A DNA stretch of 64,000 bases, from contig NZ_JAPEOQ010000002.1 of the NCBI RefSeq assembly GCF_026341035.1, forward strand, positions 186,001-250,000, in the 5' to 3' direction. The notes below the pieces were generated by a model. That model worked only from the letters and a program-made list of their open reading frames with translations, had not been told where the DNA came from and searched no databases. This DNA is from Streptomyces sp. NBC_01016. Lineage in GTDB: Bacteria; Actinomycetota; Actinomycetes; Streptomycetales; Streptomycetaceae. Position 1 is the stretch's first letter, and every line of letters begins with the position of its first letter. Of this stretch, positions 16,687 to 25,049 are shown piece after piece. The translations under genes and the position numbers were made by a program.

Positions 16687-17091
16687 TCAGCCCGCCGTGT
16701 TCACCATCGAGGCCGCCGCGTACGTCAGGTAGTTCCACAGCGTGCGCTCGTGTTCCTCGGAGAGGTTCAGGTCCTCCACCGCCACCCGCATGTGCTTCAG
16801 CCACGCGTCGTGTGCCGCGCGGTCCACCTGGAACGGGGCGTGGCGCATCCGCAGGCGCGGGTGGCCGCGGTTGTCGCTGTACGTGCGGGGGCCGCCCCAG
16901 TACTGCATCAGGAACAGCGCGAGGCGCTCCTCGGCAGGGCCCAGGTCCTCCTCCGGGTACATGGGGCGCAGCAGCGGGTCCTGTGCGACGCCCTCGTAGA
17001 AGCGGTGCACGAGGCGGCGGAACGTCTCCTCGCCACCCACCTGCTCGTAGAACGTCTGCTCCGTAAGCGTGTCGCGTGGGATCTCAGTCAC
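16687..17091 (-). CDS. glbO: Truncated haemoglobin, group II (trHbO)
   Basis: This is a 134-residue globin of the 2-on-2 type. It has YEQVGGEETFRRLVHRFYEGV at the N-terminus, YPEEDLGPAEERLALFLMQYWGGP through the B to E helices, the proximal His in LRMRHAPF, and Trp in HDAWLKHM as expected for group II (TrpG8). Such proteins bind oxygen or NO and support respiration or nitrosative stress defence. ATG 17091 gives the normal length. It converges with the preceding hypothetical gene, 18 bases away, and is divergent from the methyltransferase. Confidence 0.92.
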   Translation of the reverse strand: MTEIPRDTLTEQTFYEQVGGEETFRRLVHRFYEGVAQDPLLRPMYPEEDLGPAEERLALFLMQYWGGPRTYSDNRGHPRLRMRHAPFQVDRAAHDAWLKHMRVAVEDLNLSEEHERTLWNYLTYAAASMVNTAG

Positions 17092-17195
17092 CCCTCCATG
17101 CTCTCAGACGCACCGGCCGGGGACCGGGGTCCTAGGACCCCTTCGACTCCGGAGCGGGGGTCGCCGTTTCCCGGTTGCCGCAGGACAGTGGACAT

Positions 17196-18194
17196 ATGGG
17201 CGCAGAGCACACCCGAGACCTCGAGCAGCTCGCCGAACGGGCGCGGGCCGGGCTCGTGCGCGAGATCGATCACAGCGGTGCCTGGGACGCCGACCCGGAC
17301 TGGCGGGAGGCCTTCGCGGAAGTGCCGCGGCATCTCTTCGTGCCGTACTACTTCGTCGGCGTGCCCGGAGGCTACGAGCGGCTGTGGGGCGAGCACCCCG
17401 ACCCGGAGCGGCGCGAGCGCTGGCTGCGTGGCGCCTACGCCGACGAGCCGCTGGCCACCCGGCTGCGGGACGGGGAGCTGGTGTCGTCGAGCAGCCAGCC
17501 GTCGCTGATGGCGCGGATGCTCGCGGGCCTGCGGGTACGGGACGGGGACCGGGTCCTGGAGATCGGTGCGGGCACCGGATACAACGCGGCGCTGCTCGCG
17601 CACCGGGTCGGTGCGGGGAACGTCACGTCCGTGGACCTCGATCCGGAGGTCGCCGAGTCCGCCCGCACCCATCTCGCCGCCGCCGGATACCGGCCGGCCG
17701 TCGTCGCGGGTGACGGGACGCGCGGCTGCCCTGACCGGGCGCCGTACGACCGGATCATGGCGACGTGCGCGCTGCGCTCGGTGCCGGTGGGGTGGCTCGG
17801 CCAGTGCGCGGTCGGCGCGCGGATCCTTGCGCCCCTGTCGACCGGGATCGTGGTCCTCGACATGCGGGGTGTGGATGACATGGAGGAGGCGTACGCGGAG
17901 GGGCGGTTTTTGCATACCTCCGCGTACTTCATGGCGTTGCGCGGTGGCGGTGACCGGGCGGCGGAGCCGCGGGTCGGGGGGCTGCCGCATCCCGTGCTGC
18001 GCGACGAGTTGTTCCGGTTTCTGTTGACGCTGACGTCGGGCCATCTGGACCCGCGGGACGCTCTCGCGTTGTGGGAGCGCGAGGGGCGGCCCGCGCGCGA
18101 GCGGTTCGGGGTGACCGTGCGCGGCGACCGTCAGTGGGCCTGGCTGGACGATCCGGGCGGGCCCCACACATGGGAGTTGCCGGGCACCAGCTAG
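17196..18194 (+). CDS. PCMT-like SAM-dependent methyltransferase
   Basis: This is a 332-residue soluble enzyme. SAM motif I VLEIGAGTGYNAALLA lies near 120 and motif post-I SVDLDPEVAE follows. The upstream region QPSLMARML and the FVPYYF segment match the protein-L-isoaspartate O-methyltransferase family. Compared with the about 210-residue repair enzyme it has about 100 extra C-terminal residues, so it may act on another peptide or protein substrate; related methyltransferases tailor peptides in actinomycete clusters, but no such cluster is seen here. ATG 17196 is preferred over TTG 17175 because AGTGGA precedes it. It is monocistronic with a hairpin at its stop. Confidence 0.78.
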   Translation: MGAEHTRDLEQLAERARAGLVREIDHSGAWDADPDWREAFAEVPRHLFVPYYFVGVPGGYERLWGEHPDPERRERWLRGAYADEPLATRLRDGELVSSSSQPSLMARMLAGLRVRDGDRVLEIGAGTGYNAALLAHRVGAGNVTSVDLDPEVAESARTHLAAAGYRPAVVAGDGTRGCPDRAPYDRIMATCALRSVPVGWLGQCAVGARILAPLSTGIVVLDMRGVDDMEEAYAEGRFLHTSAYFMALRGGGDRAAEPRVGGLPHPVLRDELFRFLLTLTSGHLDPRDALALWEREGRPARERFGVTVRGDRQWAWLDDPGGPHTWELPGTS

Positions 18195-18206
18195 GTGCCC
18201 GGCAAC
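18176..18206 (+). terminator. Hairpin overlapping the methyltransferase stop codon
   Basis: A 13-bp perfect inverted repeat GTTGCCGGGCACC / GGTGCCCGGCAAC has a 5-base loop containing part of the TAG stop. It also lies just after the convergent FHA gene end. Confidence 0.7.
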
Positions 18207-18225
18207 GTCCTACGACTGCGTGTAC

Positions 18226-19539
18226 TCAGCCGCGCCGGATCGTGATCGTCGTCCACGCTCCGACGTGCACCCGGTCACCGTCCTGCAGCGGCACGGGGAC
18301 GAACGGCTGGATCGGTTCGTCGCCGTTGTTGACGGTCGTGCCGTTCGTCGAGTTCTGGTCGACGACCGCCCACGTGCCGTCCGGCTGCTGCACGAGCACC
18401 GCGTGCTGGTGCGAGACGCCCGGGTCCTCCGGCGGCACCGACAGGTCGATGTCGGGGGACTCCCCGGTGGAGTGGCGGCGACGGCCGATCGACAGCTGGT
18501 TCCCGGTGAGCGGGCGCTGCTGCTCCGGCGAGTACGCGGGCAGGTTGAGCCCCGAGGCCTCGGGGCCGCTGCGCTGCATCATCGCCATGAAGTAGTCGCG
18601 GTCGGGGCCGATCGTCGCCGACCACGCCAACGGGCCCTGCGGCTGCTGCGGCGGCTGCTGCTGGAACGGCGGCGGGGTCGTCGAGGGTGCCGACGGGTCC
18701 GACGACGGAGGCGGAAGCATCCAGTCGTCCCCGTTCGTCCCACCGGGACCGCCGTGACCACCCGGACCACCGTGACCGCCGTGACCGCCGAACGACGGGT
18801 TGGGCGGCGGGGGCGGCGGGCCCTGCGGGTCGTGGTGCTGCGGGAAGCCGGGCGGCGGGGGCTGCATGGGCCCCGGCTGCACGGGCTGCGCCGGACCGGG
18901 CGGCGGGCCGGGCTGGCCGTGCGGACCCGGCTGCGCGGGCGGAGCCGGCGCGGGGGCCGGAGCCTGCTGCTGGTGGAAGCCCTGCGGGGCACCGCCACCG
19001 GTCTCGTACTGGCCGGAGCCGTCGAAGGACTGCGGGGGCGGCGGCGGGGTCTGACCCGACGGCTCGTTCCCGAACGGGGACGGCGGGATCGGCTCCGCGG
19101 GCCGGTTCATCTGCGAGGGCCGCGAGCCCTGGTACTCGTACGGGTCCGGGCCGGGCGGCGGCTGCTGCTGGAAGTGCAGCGCCGGGTTCGGGCCCTGCGG
19201 CTCCTGGTGGGGCGGCGGGAAGCCGGGCGCACCGGGGCCGCCCTGGCCGCCCGACGTGGGCAGCGGCGGGTTCGGGGCCGCGGGCGTGTACGACGTCGCC
19301 GTGTTCGTGAGGAAGTTCCAGCGGCATTCCTCGCAGAACGGCGCGCCGCCCTCACGCGGCGTACGGCACTGCGGGCACAGTTCGGGCGTACCGGCCCCAC
19401 CCTGCGGCGCCTGCGGGTAGCCGTAACCGGCGGCCGGGGGTGGCGGAGGGGGCGGGGGCACGGTACCGGCCATGCGGTGACCGCAGACCTCGCACCAGTC
19501 GTCGGAACCCGACTGGTGTCCGTTCGGGCAGGTCGGCAT
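18226..19539 (-). CDS. FHA-domain protein with two N-terminal zinc ribbons
   Basis: This is a 437-residue cytoplasmic protein. Residues 3-21 form a zinc ribbon (CPNGHQSGSDDWCEVCGH), and a second (CPQCRTPREGGAPFCEEC) lies near 55-72. A long Pro/Gly/Gln-rich disordered linker follows. The last about 110 residues are an FHA phosphothreonine-binding domain with LSIGRRR, SHQHAVL and NSTNGT motifs. It is the last gene of the PknG locus (minus strand), 58 bases after the VWA gene. In mycobacteria PknG phosphorylates the FHA protein GarA, which then controls glutamate and 2-oxoglutarate enzymes; this protein could be the local target or reader, but its linker and ribbons differ from GarA. Confidence 0.88.
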   Translation of the reverse strand: MPTCPNGHQSGSDDWCEVCGHRMAGTVPPPPPPPPAAGYGYPQAPQGGAGTPELCPQCRTPREGGAPFCEECRWNFLTNTATSYTPAAPNPPLPTSGGQGGPGAPGFPPPHQEPQGPNPALHFQQQPPPGPDPYEYQGSRPSQMNRPAEPIPPSPFGNEPSGQTPPPPPQSFDGSGQYETGGGAPQGFHQQQAPAPAPAPPAQPGPHGQPGPPPGPAQPVQPGPMQPPPPGFPQHHDPQGPPPPPPNPSFGGHGGHGGPGGHGGPGGTNGDDWMLPPPSSDPSAPSTTPPPFQQQPPQQPQGPLAWSATIGPDRDYFMAMMQRSGPEASGLNLPAYSPEQQRPLTGNQLSIGRRRHSTGESPDIDLSVPPEDPGVSHQHAVLVQQPDGTWAVVDQNSTNGTTVNNGDEPIQPFVPVPLQDGDRVHVGAWTTITIRRG

Positions 19540-19597
19540 GTCGGCGCTTCCCCCTCTCCTTCAAGTGCAAGCAGGGCTTGCCGTAGTGCGTGGGTGG

Positions 19598-20944
19598 CTA
19601 TTTCTTGACGCGAACCGTCTTGGTCGACCGGGTCTCGAGAGTCATCTCGTCGGCCTCCGCGACCTTCGCTTTCAATCGAACAGTACCTTCCGCGGCGTCC
19701 ACCACGTCCACCACCTTCGAAAGCAGCTTGGCCGTATCCGCGTTCCCCGAGAGGGCCGCGAGCTGCACCGCACGGCCCAGCTTCGCGGTCGCCCCGTCCA
19801 TATCGCCCGACTTTCGGGCGTCAAGTCCCTGTTGGATGACGTCGGCCAGTTCGGCCTGGCCCGTGTAGTGGGCAACCTGCGGGTTGATCGACGTAGAGGC
19901 TGCCATGTCGTCCGTCCACACCGCACGGACGAGGCCCTGCGACAGGGTCTGCGCCGAGCCGTCCGGCTGCGGGATCACCAGGGAGACGCGGGCGGCGAGC
20001 ATCTCCTGGCCGAGATCGGCGTCCGGGACCTGCACGCACACGTGGTAGTCGCGGGACTCGTCGCCCCAGGAGCCGGTGGGGTAGTCGCCGGCCCGTGGGC
20101 CCGCCTCGGTGCGGCGCTCCGTCAACTCCTCGACGGTGGGCGCTACTTGCTTCACGAACTTGATCTCGGTGCCGACCGGGGTCCACAGGCGCAGGGCGAC
20201 GTCCGCGACCTCCTTGCCCATCGCCGTCTCCATCATCTGCGTGAAGTCCTCGGCGAGATGGGCCGGATCGGCAACGATGTCCGCGGTGCCGAGGAGGGCG
20301 GAGGCGATTCCTGTGACCTCCTTCACCTCCCAGTCCGTGCCGACGCCACGGGCGTCACAGGTGAAGCGGCCCGCGCCCGCGTCCAGCGCCGCGCGCAGAT
20401 CCTCCGGCGACTCGTGCTCGTTGCGCCCGTCGGTGAGCAGGATGCCGTGCCTGATCGGCACGTCCGCCGAGGCCAGGAGCCGGTCGGCCAGTTGAAGCCA
20501 GGTGCCGATCGCGGTGCCGCCGCCCGCGGAGAGCTTGCGCAGCGCCTGCTTGGCCTGCCCGCGGGTGGTCCGGTCCGCGACGGCGAGGCGGCCCTCGCCC
20601 GGGTAGATCTCCTTGGCGATATGGGTGCCGGCGATCACCGCGAAGTGCACGCCGTCGCGCAGCGCGTCGATCGCGGCGGCCGAGGCCTCGCGCGCGCCGC
20701 GCATCTTGGTGGGCGGATAGTCCATCGAGCCGGAGCAGTCCACCATCAGCGCGACCGCGGCGTCCGTGCCCTCCCCCGGGACGCTGAACAGATGAGGGGC
20801 GCTGACCGCGCCGCCCACCGTGCCGCCCCCGGTGGAGGTCACCGTGACGATCGCGTTGACGTCACGGCCGCCCTCCGGCAGATATTCGTTCTGGTAGACC
20901 TCTACGGCGAACTGCGGAACGTGCGATTTCGAGAAATTTGCCAT
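19598..20944 (-). CDS. VWA-domain protein of the PknG locus
   Basis: This is a 448-residue soluble protein. ATG 20944 is preceded by GGGGGG. The N-terminal 70 residues (HVPQFAVEVYQNEYLPEG) form a beta domain like those of YfbK-type VWA proteins. The VWA domain follows, with an intact MIDAS metal site: DCSGSM, then the Thr of GGGTAIG and the Asp of LLTDGRNEHE. The C-terminal part is beta-rich and ends in a helical region. VWA proteins mediate metal-dependent protein contacts. The gene lies between the PP2C and FHA genes with gaps of about 50 bases, so it is probably cotranscribed with them. Its partner is unknown. Confidence 0.87.
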   Translation of the reverse strand: MANFSKSHVPQFAVEVYQNEYLPEGGRDVNAIVTVTSTGGGTVGGAVSAPHLFSVPGEGTDAAVALMVDCSGSMDYPPTKMRGAREASAAAIDALRDGVHFAVIAGTHIAKEIYPGEGRLAVADRTTRGQAKQALRKLSAGGGTAIGTWLQLADRLLASADVPIRHGILLTDGRNEHESPEDLRAALDAGAGRFTCDARGVGTDWEVKEVTGIASALLGTADIVADPAHLAEDFTQMMETAMGKEVADVALRLWTPVGTEIKFVKQVAPTVEELTERRTEAGPRAGDYPTGSWGDESRDYHVCVQVPDADLGQEMLAARVSLVIPQPDGSAQTLSQGLVRAVWTDDMAASTSINPQVAHYTGQAELADVIQQGLDARKSGDMDGATAKLGRAVQLAALSGNADTAKLLSKVVDVVDAAEGTVRLKAKVAEADEMTLETRSTKTVRVKK

Positions 20945-20991
20945 GGCGACATGTCCCCCCTGAACAAGACCATTTGTGCGGCTTTCCCGCG

Positions 20992-22338
20992 CTACGCCGA
21001 TCCTGCCCCCGACTGCGGCACAGGGAACGGCAGCACCGCCACTGTTACGTTGTCGTGGCCCCCGCCGTCGAGGGCGTGGCCGACCAGGACCTGGGCGCTG
21101 TGCAGCGGATTGCTGGCGGCGTCCGTGGGCAGCACGCGGGCCATCTCGTCGACGGACTCCGCGTAGTTCCACAGCCCGTCGGTGCAGACCACGACCACTC
21201 CGGGGCGGTCCGGCTTGAACGACGCGGTGTGCGGCTCCAGTTCGTACGCGTCCGCGCCGAGCCAGCCCGTGATCGCGTGCGCCCGCTCGTCCGCGTACGC
21301 CTCCGCCTCGCTCATCAGGCCCGCCGCGACCATCTGCGCGGCCCACGAGTCGTCCTCGGTGAGCCGGGCCGCCGGTGCCTCGCGGTCGTCGGGCACCCAG
21401 TAGGCGCGCGAGTCGCCGATCCAGCCGACGATGAGCAGCTCCTTGGTGACGACCGAGGCGACGAAGGTGCACGCCGGCGCGTTCTGGTGCGGCTTGTGCT
21501 CGCGGGCCGTCTCGGGCTCGTCCGCAAGGGCGTTGACCGCCTCGGCGGCCACGACGATCGCCTCGTGCATGGCCTGCTGCGGGTGGGTGCCGCGCGGCAG
21601 CGCCTCGTGCAGGGCCTCGGTGGCGGCGCGGGACGCGGCGAGCGAGGCGTCGTCGGGCCGGGTCGCCGAGGACACCCCGTCGCAGACCACGGCGAGGACG
21701 GCCGCGGAGCCGTCGGGCAGCGCGGCCGAGGAGATCACGAAGGAGTCCTCGTTGCGGTGGTGGCGCAGGCCGCGGTCGCTGACCGCGGCGACCGCGCCCA
21801 ACTCCTGCTCCATGTGGTCGCGTTCGCGCGGCTGGGCGTGCCCGCAGTTCTCGCAGTAGCCGTCCGGGTCGACGTGCCCGGCGCGGCAGGCCACGCACAG
21901 CTTGGTGCCGGCCGGCGGTGTGGCGGCGCCGAGCTCCTCGGGCGTCGCGGTGCGCGGGTCGGGTGCGGCGATCCTGAACTCCTCCTCGGACGGCGGACCG
22001 TCGATGCGTACGGCGGCGGGCAGTTCGGAGCCGCCCGAGTCAGTGCCCCGCAGATCGGTCGGCAGGTGCACCGGGGCGGGCAGGTCCGAACTGTCCAGGT
22101 CGGGGGCGGCAGGCCACTCGACGGAGGCCGGCTCCTCGACGGAAGCGGGCTCCTCGACGGAGGCGGCAGCGGGCTCTTCGGCGGCATCGCGCCCGGCGTC
22201 CTGCGCGCCCGACTGCGGCGGACGCCCGGTCGAGGAAAGGTCGTATCCGCATGCCCCGCAGAAGCGATCGGCCTCCTCCAGAGGCTCCTCGCAGCTGGGA
22301 CACACTGACATTGCGGCCGCCTTGTGCGTCTGCGACAT
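20992..22338 (-). CDS. PP2C-family Ser/Thr protein phosphatase with zinc ribbons
   Basis: This is a 448-residue cytoplasmic phosphatase. The N-terminus has a zinc ribbon (CPSCEEPLEEADRFCGACG), then an acidic Ala/Glu/Pro linker with a repeated VEEPAS unit, and a second ribbon (CVACRAGHVDPDGYCENCG). The catalytic domain has the PP2C metal motifs RNEDSF, DGVSSATRPDDAS, GDSRAYW, CTDGLWNYAE and DNVTV. ATG 22338 starts two bases after the pknG stop, so translation is coupled; a downstream ATG at 22314 is possible. A kinase and phosphatase in one operon implies reversible phosphorylation of a shared substrate. The FHA protein two genes downstream is an obvious candidate. Confidence 0.9.
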   Translation of the reverse strand: MSQTHKAAAMSVCPSCEEPLEEADRFCGACGYDLSSTGRPPQSGAQDAGRDAAEEPAAASVEEPASVEEPASVEWPAAPDLDSSDLPAPVHLPTDLRGTDSGGSELPAAVRIDGPPSEEEFRIAAPDPRTATPEELGAATPPAGTKLCVACRAGHVDPDGYCENCGHAQPRERDHMEQELGAVAAVSDRGLRHHRNEDSFVISSAALPDGSAAVLAVVCDGVSSATRPDDASLAASRAATEALHEALPRGTHPQQAMHEAIVVAAEAVNALADEPETAREHKPHQNAPACTFVASVVTKELLIVGWIGDSRAYWVPDDREAPAARLTEDDSWAAQMVAAGLMSEAEAYADERAHAITGWLGADAYELEPHTASFKPDRPGVVVVCTDGLWNYAESVDEMARVLPTDAASNPLHSAQVLVGHALDGGGHDNVTVAVLPFPVPQSGAGSA

Positions 22339-22340
22339 CC

Positions 22341-25049
22341 TCACACCCACGTCCGGGGGCGGTAGCGGTTGGCCCGCTCCACCAGTTCGATCCTCTCCTC
22401 GCCGCGCTGAGCGAGCCTGGCCAGAGTTCGGTACGAGCGTTCAAGACCGAGGCGGAGGCCGCGCTCGTCCAGATCGCTGCCGAGCACCACCGTGCGCACG
22501 GGATCCTGCGGCGGACCGGAACCCTGCCTACCGGAGAGTACCCAGTCCAGAGCCGTGCCGAGCACCTCGGTGGACAACTGCTCGCGGCGCACCGCGTCGA
22601 GGCCGAACGAGTCGAGCGCCTCGACCTGTCCCGCGGCGGCCGTCAGGTCGTGCAGCAACGGGTCCCCGTTCGCCCCCTGTGCCGTCCGCCCCCGCAGCCG
22701 CGAGCGCACCGCGGCGACCCGCGCCGCCGTGTAGTGGATCGACGACTCGGGCACCGACTCCAGGGTGCGCACCGCGCCGCCCCGGTCACCGGCGGCGAGC
22801 TGCACGCGCGCGAGGCCGAACGCCGCGCTGACGTAGCTCGGGTCGGTCGACCACACCAGGCGGTAGTACTCCGCCGCGTTGTCGAGCTGGCCCAGCACCT
22901 CCGCGCAGACGCCGAGCGCCAGCTTCGGCGCGGGCTCGCCGGGGAACGCGTCGTATATGGCGTCGAAGGACAGCGCCGCGTTCGTGTGGTCACCGGTCGC
23001 GAGCGCCGCGACGCCCCGGTACCAGACCACCCGCCAGTCGTCGGGATGGTCGGTCTCCAGCGCCGCCAAGCCGCGTGCCGCCGAGTCGACTTCGCCCATT
23101 TCGAGGCGCGCCCGCAGCTCCCGAAGGCGCAGTTCGAGGGAGTCGGCGGGCGCCGCGTGCAGGGCCGCGATCAGCTCGGCGGGGGCCGAGGCCATCAGGC
23201 CCGCGAGGAACCCGGCGTTCGGATCGCCCGGATCGACGCGCGGCACCGGGAGCGCGAGCGCGGTGCCCTGCGCCTGTAGTGGCTTGACGATCTCGGTGGA
23301 CGACGGCGGCAGGGCGGGCGCGGCGGGCGGCGGGGGCAGCTCGGCCGCCGCCTTTCCCGGGCGCCGGCCGTTCCGTACGCGTACGGGGGTCTCCCGCGCC
23401 CCGAGCGGCGACACCTCGCCTTCGAGCAGGCCGAACAGCTCCGTGTCCGTGACCTTCACCTCGGGCCCGAACAGCGTGGAGAGGGCGGGCCGCGGCCGGT
23501 TCGTCTGGAGCGCGACGACCTCGCGCAGGACGCCCGTCAGCTGCTCGGCCATCTCCTGCGCGGAGGCGAAGCGGCGGGCAGGGTCCGGGTCGGTGGCGCG
23601 CACGAGGAACCGGTAGAACGACTCGTACGTGCGGAAGACCTCGATGTTGTCGGGGTCGGGCAGGGAGTCCACGAACACGTTCGTGTAGCCCTGGAAGTCG
23701 AAGGTGAGCAGGGCGAGCGTCCGGGCCACGGTGTAGAGGTCCGAGGCGATGGAGGGCCCCACCTCGGCGACTTCGGGCGCCTGGAAGCCGACGGTCCCGT
23801 AGATCGCGCTCTCGTCGTCGTCCATCCTGCGGACCGCGCCCATGTCGATGAGCTTGAGCTGGTCCTCGGTCTGGATCGCGTTGTCGACCTTGAAGTCGCA
23901 GTAGAGGAGATTGCGGCTGTGCAGATGGCCGAGCGCTTCGAGCGCCTCGATGCCGTACGCGCACGCCTGCTCCACCGGCAGCGGGTCGCGCCTGCCCTCG
24001 GGGGTGCGCCGCTCGTTGGCGATCTCCTTGAGGGACTTGCCGCCCACGTACTCCATGACGATGTATCCGTCCAGGGAGCCGGTGCGCTGGTCGAGGTGCT
24101 CGACGAAGTTGTAGATGCGGACGATGTTGGAGTGCTCGATCTCCGCGAGGAAGCGGCGCTCCGAGATCGCGGCGGCCATCGCGTCCTGGTCGCCCGTGTC
24201 GAGCAGGCCCTTGAGGACCACCCAGCGGTCCGACACGGCGCGGTCGACGGCGAGATAGACCCAGCCGAGGCCGCCGTGCGCCAGGCAGCCCACGACCTCG
24301 TACTGGCCGTGCACGACGTCGCCCGTGGCGAGCTTCGGTACGAAGGAGTACGGGTGGCCGCACTTGGTGCAGAACCCTTCCGTACGGCCCGGCCGCTCGC
24401 CCCGCGAACGGCCCACCGGGGCGCCGCAGTCGGACCTCGAACAGAATCGCTTCCGCTCGGGCACTTCGGGGTGCTCCTGCACCATCGCGCGCGGATCGGG
24501 CCGCGGCACGTCCGGCACGTTGACCAGGCCGACGCCGAGCCGCGCCCGGCCCGAACCGCTCGCGCCCGCCCCGGAGCTGCGCACCGACACCGAGCGCGAC
24601 GTCGAACTCCCTGAAAGGGAGCGGGAGAGCCGGCCGGACACCGACCTGCGGGACTGCGAGGAGCGCGCCGACGTCCTGGCCGAGGCCCGCGAACTGGAGC
24701 CGGAGCTCTGCGAGCCGCGATGCCCGCCACCGGCGATCCCGGTCGGCTGCGAGGCCACCATGCCGCTCGGCGACACGACCGGGGCGAGCCCGCACATGTC
24801 GCAGTACAGCTCGCCGCCGCCCATGTCCTCGTAGGAACCGGTACAGCCGGGCCGCTGGCAGGAGGACGCCGCGGCCACGGGCGCGGGCTGTGGGCGGGCG
24901 GCGGGGCGGTGGGTGGGGGCGCTGCCCCCGTAAGTGCCACCGGCCGTCTGCGGTTTCAGGCCGCACGTGTTGCAGTACAGCTCGCCGCCCATGTCTTCGT
25001 ACGAGCCCGTGCAACCCGCTCTGCCGCACTTCTGTGGCGCCACGCTCAC
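22341..25049 (-). CDS. pknG: Serine/threonine protein kinase G
   Basis: This is a 902-residue soluble kinase. It opens with two near-identical zinc knuckles (CGRAGCTGSYEDMGGELYC and CQRPGCTGSYEDMGGGELYC), then a Ser/Arg-rich linker and a third ribbon with CTKCGH, corresponding to the rubredoxin-like module of PknG. The kinase domain has the PknG-type glycine loop AHGGLGWVYLAVD, LKGL lysine, YCDFKVDN catalytic loop (HRD replaced by CDF) and DMGAVRR (DFG replaced by DMG). The C-terminal third is TPR repeats. Mycobacterial PknG controls glutamate metabolism through GarA. GTG 25049 overlaps the preceding stop (GTGA). The GlnH- and GlnX-like genes upstream match the mycobacterial neighbourhood. 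Confidence 0.92.
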   Translation of the reverse strand: MSVAPQKCGRAGCTGSYEDMGGELYCNTCGLKPQTAGGTYGGSAPTHRPAARPQPAPVAAASSCQRPGCTGSYEDMGGGELYCDMCGLAPVVSPSGMVASQPTGIAGGGHRGSQSSGSSSRASARTSARSSQSRRSVSGRLSRSLSGSSTSRSVSVRSSGAGASGSGRARLGVGLVNVPDVPRPDPRAMVQEHPEVPERKRFCSRSDCGAPVGRSRGERPGRTEGFCTKCGHPYSFVPKLATGDVVHGQYEVVGCLAHGGLGWVYLAVDRAVSDRWVVLKGLLDTGDQDAMAAAISERRFLAEIEHSNIVRIYNFVEHLDQRTGSLDGYIVMEYVGGKSLKEIANERRTPEGRRDPLPVEQACAYGIEALEALGHLHSRNLLYCDFKVDNAIQTEDQLKLIDMGAVRRMDDDESAIYGTVGFQAPEVAEVGPSIASDLYTVARTLALLTFDFQGYTNVFVDSLPDPDNIEVFRTYESFYRFLVRATDPDPARRFASAQEMAEQLTGVLREVVALQTNRPRPALSTLFGPEVKVTDTELFGLLEGEVSPLGARETPVRVRNGRRPGKAAAELPPPPAAPALPPSSTEIVKPLQAQGTALALPVPRVDPGDPNAGFLAGLMASAPAELIAALHAAPADSLELRLRELRARLEMGEVDSAARGLAALETDHPDDWRVVWYRGVAALATGDHTNAALSFDAIYDAFPGEPAPKLALGVCAEVLGQLDNAAEYYRLVWSTDPSYVSAAFGLARVQLAAGDRGGAVRTLESVPESSIHYTAARVAAVRSRLRGRTAQGANGDPLLHDLTAAAGQVEALDSFGLDAVRREQLSTEVLGTALDWVLSGRQGSGPPQDPVRTVVLGSDLDERGLRLGLERSYRTLARLAQRGEERIELVERANRYRPRTWV

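Noticed and set aside
17196..18194. Methyltransferase of a graspetide (ATP-grasp peptide) cluster
   Set aside because: The PCMT-like domain fits, but no ATP-grasp enzyme or precursor peptide is adjacent.
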